10,150 nucleotides of DNA from Chitinophagaceae bacterium. Lineage in GTDB: Bacteria > Bacteroidota > Bacteroidia > Chitinophagales > Chitinophagaceae. The stretch is from assembly GCA_003136915.1 (NCBI GenBank), contig PLEB01000157.1, positions 1,591 to 11,740 on the forward strand, read 5' to 3'. Below the pieces are notes generated by a model. It searched no databases, had not been told where the DNA came from, and saw nothing but the letters and a program-made list of their open reading frames with translations. Below, piece after piece: positions 6,163 through 10,150 of the stretch. Position 1 is the first letter of the stretch. Each line of letters begins with the position of its first letter. The position numbers and the translations under genes were made by a program.

Positions 6163-6876
6163 ATGAAATTTCCGGAGATCCTGTTTGAGAATGAAGCATT
6201 CATTGTTATCAATAAACCTGCAGGATTATTAAGCGTACCCGACAGGATGCAAACGGCTGTTTCTCTCAAGGACCTGCTCATTGCCCGTTATCAGCACATC
6301 TTTACTGTTCACCGGCTCGACAGGGAAACGAGTGGCGTTATTGTGTTTGCCAAAAAAGCAGAAACGCACCGCTATCTTTCCGGCATTTTTGAACGTCGTG
6401 AGGTGGAAAAAATTTACCTCGGTATCATTTTGGGAAGCATGATCAATCCGTCGGGATTAATTGAAGAGCCTGTTGCCGAACATCCGGCCAAAAATGGAAC
6501 CATGATGGTGCACAGAAAAGGAAAGCCGGCAATCACCGGCTACGAAGTGCTGGAAGACTTCGGAAGATATTCACTGGTTAAATTCAACCTGCTCACCGGC
6601 CGTACACACCAGATCCGTGTTCATATGAAATGGGCAGGCCATCCCATCGCCTGTGACGAATTGTACGGCGATGCCAAACCGGTTTTTGTATCCTCCCTGA
6701 AAAAAAAATATAACCTTTCTAAATCTGCTGAAGAAGAAATGCCCATCCTGGGAAGACTCGGGCTCCATGCAGCCAAACTTTCATTCACTGATGAAAGCGG
6801 TACCGCTTTCAGCTTCGAAGCACCCATGCCAAAAGATCTCCGTGCCTTACTTAGCCAGCTAAGGAAAAATAGTTGA
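6163..6876 (+). CDS. RluA-family pseudouridine synthase without S4 domain
   Basis: This is a 237-residue single-domain pseudouridine synthase of the RluA family. The family motif HRLDRETSG is at 50-58, with catalytic D53. NKPAGLLSVP (17-26) opens the domain, and GRTHQIRVHMKWAGHPI is the conserved C-terminal segment. There is no S4 domain, as in the short RluA/TruC-like members that modify 23S rRNA, tRNA position 32 or tRNA position 65. I cannot choose between these targets from sequence. It starts 13 bases after the RluB-type gene, with no Shine-Dalgarno and no room for a clear promoter, so the two are almost certainly co-transcribed. It ends convergent with the peroxiredoxin gene. Confidence 0.9.
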   Translation: MKFPEILFENEAFIVINKPAGLLSVPDRMQTAVSLKDLLIARYQHIFTVHRLDRETSGVIVFAKKAETHRYLSGIFERREVEKIYLGIILGSMINPSGLIEEPVAEHPAKNGTMMVHRKGKPAITGYEVLEDFGRYSLVKFNLLTGRTHQIRVHMKWAGHPIACDELYGDAKPVFVSSLKKKYNLSKSAEEEMPILGRLGLHAAKLSFTDESGTAFSFEAPMPKDLRALLSQLRKNS

Positions 6877-6930
6877 TGGGTATGGTAAATGCCTCTGCCA
6901 ACCGAAGCGGAACAAAATAATAGGTAATAC

Positions 6931-6958
6931 TATTTTTACTTTTTAATTTTTACTTTTT
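6931..6958 (-). repeat. inverted heptamer array, unit AAAAAGT on the minus strand
   Basis: Read on the minus strand the in-phase units are AAAAAGT (6958-6952), AAAAATT (6951-6945), AAAAAGT (6944-6938) and AAAAATA (6937-6931). This is the same unit and the same order as in the array after rlmN, but inverted. It begins 20 bases beyond the peroxiredoxin stop codon, so its purine-rich strand runs in the direction of that gene. The 102-base gap between the convergent genes holds nothing else I can support. Confidence 0.85.
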
Positions 6959-6978
6959 AATTAAAATAAAATCTGAAT

Positions 6979-7614
6979 TCATTTATTCGGCTGCGGCGTA
7001 TACCTCAGATAGGGCTTCACCACTTTCACTCCTTTCGGAAATTTCTTAATAGCATCTTCCGTAGACACCGCAGGAACCACAATCACATCTTCCCCTTCCT
7101 TCCAGTCTGCTGGCGTTGCCACGCTGTAGTTGGCGGTAAGCTGAAGAGAATCAATTACCCGCAGCACTTCAACGAAATTTCTTCCGGTGGAAGCTGGATA
7201 GGTAATGGTCAGTTTTACCTTTTTGTCCGGCCCAATTACAAATAGAGAGCGGACAGTAAAAGTTTCTGAAGCGTTTGGATGAATCATGCCATAGAGATTA
7301 GCAACGATTCTGTTTTCATCAGCAATGATCGGAAAGTCAACGTTTACTTTTTGGGTTTCATTGATATCTTTTATCCAGCCCAAGTGTTTATCCAAAGGGT
7401 CCACGCTCACGGCGAGTACTTTAACGTTGCGTTTGGCAAATTCATTCTGCAGGGAAGCGGTCTTTCCCAATTCTGTAGTACATACAGGAGTAAAGTCGGC
7501 CGGGTGGGAAAAAAGGACTCCCCATCCATTCCCCAGATATTCGTAAAAATCAATTTCTCCGGCTGTAGTCGTTGCTTTGAAATTGGGCGCAACATCCCCT
7601 AAGCGTAAACTCAT
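6979..7614 (-). CDS. 1-Cys peroxiredoxin (Prx6 type)
   Basis: This 211-residue cytoplasmic thiol peroxidase reduces H2O2 and alkyl hydroperoxides. The peroxidatic cysteine is C45 in HPADFTPVCTTE (37-48), and it is the only cysteine in the protein, so a 1-Cys mechanism with an external thiol reductant follows. The thioredoxin-fold opening GDVAPNFKATTTAGEIDFYEYL, the segment FPIIADENRIVANLYGMIHP, and the C-terminal Prx6 extension (from about 165, with TPADWKEGEDVIV and FPKGVKVVKPYLRYTPQP) fit the Prx6 subfamily. The start has no Shine-Dalgarno. A weak -7 element (TATCTTTA, minus strand 7674-7667; the last base differs from consensus) would give a leader of about 50 bases. The divergent intergenic region carries a palindrome at 7791-7807 that could be an operator. 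The gene stands alone and is probably induced by oxidative stress, which is an inference. Confidence 0.94.
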   Translation of the reverse strand: MSLRLGDVAPNFKATTTAGEIDFYEYLGNGWGVLFSHPADFTPVCTTELGKTASLQNEFAKRNVKVLAVSVDPLDKHLGWIKDINETQKVNVDFPIIADENRIVANLYGMIHPNASETFTVRSLFVIGPDKKVKLTITYPASTGRNFVEVLRVIDSLQLTANYSVATPADWKEGEDVIVVPAVSTEDAIKKFPKGVKVVKPYLRYTPQPNK

Positions 7615-7742
7615 TTTGAACGGTTTTAAAAATTATGAAATATTCCGGCCTACAAAAAACGGACTGTAAAGATATTCATTCTCTATTAAATGAGTAGACT
7701 TTCTGCGAAATTTTACCTTTTTTTATTTCCGTAGTGATTTTC

Positions 7743-7807
7743 TTCAAAAATCCTTGAAAAAGAAAGCGGTACCCCGGTCTACTGCCCACATACTAAATAT
7801 ATTAGTA
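7743..7807. promoter_or_regulatory. dyad symmetries in the divergent promoter region
   Basis: The 278 bases between the two divergent genes hold no open frame of note but two dyads. TACTAA-ATATA-TTAGTA at 7791-7807 is a 17-base inverted repeat with perfect 6-base arms, a typical size for a dimeric repressor site. TTCAA-AAATCC-TTGAA at 7743-7758 has 5-base arms. The first lies 177 bases from the peroxiredoxin start and 86 bases before the start of the 154-residue protein, so either gene could be its target. No exact TAnnTTTG was found for the plus-strand gene. Confidence 0.35.
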
Positions 7808-7892
7808 AATTGCCTTTGCGTTTAAGTTTAATTAGCTCACGGAAGCACACGACGCGCCCTGCTTTAACAGATTAAAAAATTTACTTTAGCCT

Positions 7893-8357
7893 ATGGAATG
7901 GTTCAACACCAGTATTGCACCGCTGAAAGATCTGCTGGCTTTTTTATATAAAAAATCCAAGACCAATGACGTCCATAAAAAGCAGGTTATCATAGAACTC
8001 CGGGATAACCTTAACGTGTTCAAAAATGGATTTATCAATCAGGCACCATACGACCAAATGATCGACCTGTTGAAGAATGATGCCATCCAATCCGCTATTA
8101 AGAGAAATTTTTCTTTTAAAAAATTGAGACCGGGAATCATTAAACCTGATATCATTTATGAGGAAAGAAACAAAAAATATTCAGGATGGTCAGCAGAAAA
8201 ACTCGTGGATAAGATAGATGAAAAGATAGTTGAGCTCAGGAACATAAAAAAAATGAACCGGGACTCTGTGAAAGAAGTAAAAAATAACATCACGCTTATG
8301 ATGAGCAATCTCTATTTCCGCATGAAGCTCCTGGCAGATTTTATCCGTTCGGAATGA
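7893..8357 (+). CDS. hypothetical helical protein, 154 residues
   Basis: I do not recognise this protein. It has no signal peptide, membrane segment, cysteine pair or catalytic motif, and appears soluble and almost entirely helical. The N-terminal half is amphipathic (KKQVIIELRDNLNVFKNGF, about 29-47). A conserved-looking centre, RNKKYSGWSAEKLVDKIDEK (about 92-111), contains Trp in a GWSAEKL turn. The C-terminal part (112-154) is a long Lys/Asn-rich helix that could form a coiled coil. It is lysine-rich (about one residue in six). Sampled lines of the gene are about 27-37% GC, clearly below the neighbouring genes, which suggests a different history. It stands alone, divergent from the peroxiredoxin gene and convergent with the oxidoreductase. 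The first ATG is the only sensible start. The coding call is supported by the long open frame and the absence of a competing frame; the function is unknown. Confidence 0.75.
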   Translation: MEWFNTSIAPLKDLLAFLYKKSKTNDVHKKQVIIELRDNLNVFKNGFINQAPYDQMIDLLKNDAIQSAIKRNFSFKKLRPGIIKPDIIYEERNKKYSGWSAEKLVDKIDEKIVELRNIKKMNRDSVKEVKNNITLMMSNLYFRMKLLADFIRSE

Positions 8358-8407
8358 TTATTTTTTGATTGCACAATTGTCAGATGGACAAACCGGCAAC
8401 GAATTAA

Positions 8408-9055
8408 TTATTTCATCAGTAGTTTAAAAGCATGCGTCCATTGATTTCTCAGAAATCCCGGTATGCACCAGAGAATGCAAAGTGGTTCGATGGCGCGGGC
8501 CCCTTCTGCCGTTCCCATATCTTCTGTATCCCAGCCAAAGCTGGTCAGGATCTCGGTCACCTGCTTTTTTGCATTTGCATCATTCCCACAAATAAACATA
8601 GTAGGTATTCCTTCTGTAAAAGTGGGCTTATACATCAGGGAGCTTCCAACACTGTTAAACGCTTTCACAAAATGCGCAGCAGGAAACTGACGCTGAAGTT
8701 CTTCCATCATTGATTCATCCAGCGTAGTTGTCAATTTCAGTACGCCTTTTTCAGGTGGTGCCGGTGCGATGGGATTGGTCACATCAATAATGGTTTTCCC
8801 TGCCAGATTTTTAGACCCTGCCAGCATAAGCGCTTGTTCGGCCGCAATTCCGGCAACAGCCAACACGAGCAATTCACCAAATGATGCAGCTTCCTGGAAA
8901 GTGCCCGTCTTAGCATTCGCATTTTCAGATTTCCATTTAACTACAGATTCCTTTGACGGATCACGTGTTCCCAACAACACCGCATGACCCTCTGCCAAAA
9001 AACCTTTTCCCAAAACCTGACCCACTTCCCCGGACCCAATAATTCCGATTTTCAT
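8408..9055 (-). CDS. NADP-binding oxidoreductase, F420-reductase fold
   Basis: This 215-residue cytoplasmic protein opens with a Rossmann nucleotide-binding motif, IGIIGSGEVGQVLGKGF (about 3-19; glycines at 7, 9 and 12). LGTRDP (28-33) follows, where T30 and R31 are placed to hold the 2'-phosphate of NADP. DVTNPI (91-96) and KAFNSVGSSLMYKP (131-144) are typical of the family of NADPH-dependent F420 reductases and their STEAP-like relatives. Annotation pipelines usually call this family coenzyme F420-dependent NADP oxidoreductase. I would not infer F420 itself, since most Bacteroidota are not known to make it; the real electron partner is unknown. The start at 9055 gives the Rossmann strand at residue 3, the normal spacing. 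No promoter or Shine-Dalgarno is evident, and a 15-unit heptamer array begins 30 bases upstream. Confidence 0.88.
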   Translation of the reverse strand: MKIGIIGSGEVGQVLGKGFLAEGHAVLLGTRDPSKESVVKWKSENANAKTGTFQEAASFGELLVLAVAGIAAEQALMLAGSKNLAGKTIIDVTNPIAPAPPEKGVLKLTTTLDESMMEELQRQFPAAHFVKAFNSVGSSLMYKPTFTEGIPTMFICGNDANAKKQVTEILTSFGWDTEDMGTAEGARAIEPLCILWCIPGFLRNQWTHAFKLLMK

Positions 9056-9084
9056 ATAAAAAGTTTTTGTTTTGCGAACTCCGG

Positions 9085-9189
9085 TTTCTCAACTCTTCTT
9101 TCCCGACTCTCCAGCCTAAACGCTCTGTGGTCAACTTTCCATTGCCGTCTGTCATTTCTCCATTCTACTTTCTCGTTTCTCAATTTACC
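9085..9189 (+). repeat. degenerate heptamer array, 15 units, WYTCTCN
   Basis: Cutting this stretch every 7 bases gives fifteen units in constant phase. TTTCTCN recurs at 9085, 9155, 9169 and 9176, TTTCCCG is at 9099, and ACTCTTC, ACTCTCC and ACTTTCC are at 9092, 9106 and 9134. Position 3 is T in 12 of 15 units and position 6 is C in 11 of 15. The middle units (9113-9133) are the most diverged. The array fills most of the 190-base gap between the divergent oxidoreductase and ruvB genes and is pyrimidine-rich on the plus strand. It has no coding potential I can support. Confidence 0.75.
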
Positions 9190-9245
9190 ATAGCAAATAT
9201 CGTAAACCCCGCAAAGTTCCAATCCTTATTCTTTACTTTTACTTC

Positions 9246-10150
9246 ATGGCAAATTCCAATTTGAACGCCGACAAAAACCTGGCAGGAACGGCTGACAAAG
9301 AATTCGAGAACAGCATCCGGCCTTCGGTGATCCGAGATTTTTCGGGTCAGCCCCAATTAATTGAGAATCTGCTGATTTTCATCAAAGCGGCCAAATTAAG
9401 AGATGAAGCCCTTGACCACATTCTTTTTCATGGCCCTCCGGGCCTTGGCAAAACAACGCTTAGCCGCATCGTTGCCAATGAACTGGGTGTGAATATCAAG
9501 GAAACTTCAGGACCAGTGATCGAAAAACCGGGTGACCTGGCGGGTTTGCTGACCAACCTCGAACCACATGATGTTTTGTTCATTGATGAAATTCACCGGC
9601 TCAGTACTGTTGTGGAAGAATATCTCTATGCGGCCATGGAAGATTATCGCATCGATATTATGATCGACACCGGGCCCAATGCCAGAAGCATCCAACTCAC
9701 CCTGAATCCATTTACATTGATCGGAGCTACGACCAGGAGCGGATTGCTCACGGCTCCGCTCTTATCCCGTTTCGGAATAAAATCACGACTGGAATATTAT
9801 GATAGCGTCACGCTTCAAAAGATCATTCTCCGGTCCGCTACCATTCTTAATACAAAAATAACCTCAGATGCTTCCGCAGAAATTTCCCGGCGGAGCCGCG
9901 GAACCCCCCGGATTGCCAACAGCCTTCTGCGCCGCGTGCGTGATTTTGCGCAGGTGCTGGGCAATGGCGTCATCGAGATGGATATCACCAAACACGCACT
10001 ACGTGCACTGAATGTGGACGAACACGGGCTTGACGAAATGGATAACCGGATCCTCACTACCATCATCGAAAAATTCAAAGGTGGCCCTGTAGGTCTCAAT
10101 ACAATTTCTACCGCAGTCAGCGAAGAATCCGGCACCATCGAAGATGTGTA
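9246..10150 (+). CDS. ruvB: Holliday junction branch-migration helicase RuvB (3' end outside window)
   Basis: RuvB is the hexameric AAA+ motor that, with RuvA, drives branch migration of Holliday junctions in recombination repair. The first 301 codons are present and the frame runs off the right edge; the family is usually about 340 residues. Walker A is GPPGLGKT (63-70), Walker B is LFIDEIHR (111-118), sensor 1 is GATTR (160-164) and the arginine finger is R175 in [22 protein letters not shown] is the sensor 2 region, and [23 protein letters not shown] begins the winged-helix DNA-binding domain. One oddity is LLSRFG in place of the usual LRxRFG, so the arginine two before the finger is a leucine (L173). 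The N-terminus ([12 protein letters not shown]) resembles Bacteroidota RuvB. A one-mismatch -7 element (TACTTTTA, 9234-9241) ends 4 bases before the ATG. Confidence 0.96.
   Translation, partial: MANSNLNADKNLAGTADKEFENSIRPSVIRDFSGQPQLIENLLIFIKAAKLRDEALDHILFHGPPGLGKTTLSRIVANELGVNIKETSGPVIEKPGDLAGLLTNLEPHDVLFIDEIHRLSTVVEEYLYAAMEDYRIDIMIDTGPNARSIQLTLNPFTLIGATTRSGLLTAPLLSRFGIKSRLEYYDSVTLQKIILRSATILNTKITSDASAEISRRSRGTPRIANSLLRRVRDFAQVLGNGVIEMDITKHALRALNVDEHGLDEMDNRILTTIIEKFKGGPVGLNTISTAVSEESGTIEDV

Noticed and set aside
6919..6934. Possible terminator hairpin AATAG-GTAATA-CTATT followed by T-rich sequence after the RluA-type gene
   Set aside because: The stem is 5 bases and almost all A-T, and the T-rich tract is the heptamer array itself, so it is too weak to call.
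7279..7602. Plus-strand open frame of 107 codons opposite the peroxiredoxin gene
   Set aside because: It is antisense to the catalytic region of a well-identified peroxiredoxin and shows no family signature.
8377..8391. Hairpin TTGTC-AGATG-GACAA between the orphan gene and the oxidoreductase gene
   Set aside because: The 5-base stem has no T run on either side; not enough for a terminator call.
8408..9055. Evidence for coenzyme F420 metabolism
   Set aside because: Only the fold family suggests it. The visible motifs bind NADP, and no F420 biosynthesis gene is in the window.
9815..10138. Minus-strand open frame of 107 codons opposite ruvB
   Set aside because: Antisense to conserved RuvB sequence; the Ser/Arg-rich translation is typical of a shadow frame.

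Overview
This window looks like chromosomal DNA of a member of the Bacteroidota, probably a Chitinophaga- or Sphingobacteria-like lineage. The evidence is indirect. No gene start has a convincing Shine-Dalgarno sequence. Exact copies of the Bacteroidota -7 promoter element TAnnTTTG sit just upstream of several starts. The proteins (a PstS-like lipoprotein next to a small two-helix membrane protein, the RluB-like enzyme with a long basic N-terminus, HisRS and RuvB) match the versions I know from this phylum. No rRNA, tRNA, insertion sequence or CRISPR array is visible.

Layout. At the left edge, on the minus strand, are the 5' part of a PstS-like phosphate-binding lipoprotein and, 10 bases before it, a small inner-membrane protein. 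Divergent to these is a plus-strand pair that overlaps by ATGA: a low-molecular-weight protein tyrosine phosphatase and hisS. A thiolase of the PcaF/PaaJ type converges on hisS. Divergent from the thiolase comes an RNA-modification block on the plus strand: rlmN, an RluB-type and an RluA-type pseudouridine synthase. A 1-Cys peroxiredoxin on the minus strand converges on this block. Divergent from it is an unrecognised, AT-rich 154-residue helical protein. A minus-strand NADP-binding oxidoreductase of the F420-reductase fold follows, and the window ends inside ruvB (plus strand).

The genes are mostly housekeeping: translation (hisS), rRNA and tRNA modification (rlmN, rluB, rluA-like), recombination repair (ruvB), redox defence (peroxiredoxin) and aromatic or acyl-CoA catabolism (thiolase). 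No new multi-gene system is evident.

The most striking unexplained signal is not a gene. Six separate arrays have a strict 7-base period, each with its own unit: (GTCAACC)n at 1121-1148, (AGTTATG)n at 2577-2625, its inverted relative at 2701-2757, (AAAAAGT)n at 5108-5156, its inverted relative at 6931-6958, and a degenerate WYTCTCN array of 15 units at 9085-9189. Four of them begin exactly at, or inside, the stop codon of the preceding gene, and four carry the purine-rich strand in the direction of that gene. A second signal is the placement of TAnnTTTG 5-7 bases upstream of the start codons of the phosphatase gene and rlmN. This predicts almost leaderless mRNAs and fixes both starts downstream of the longest open frame.
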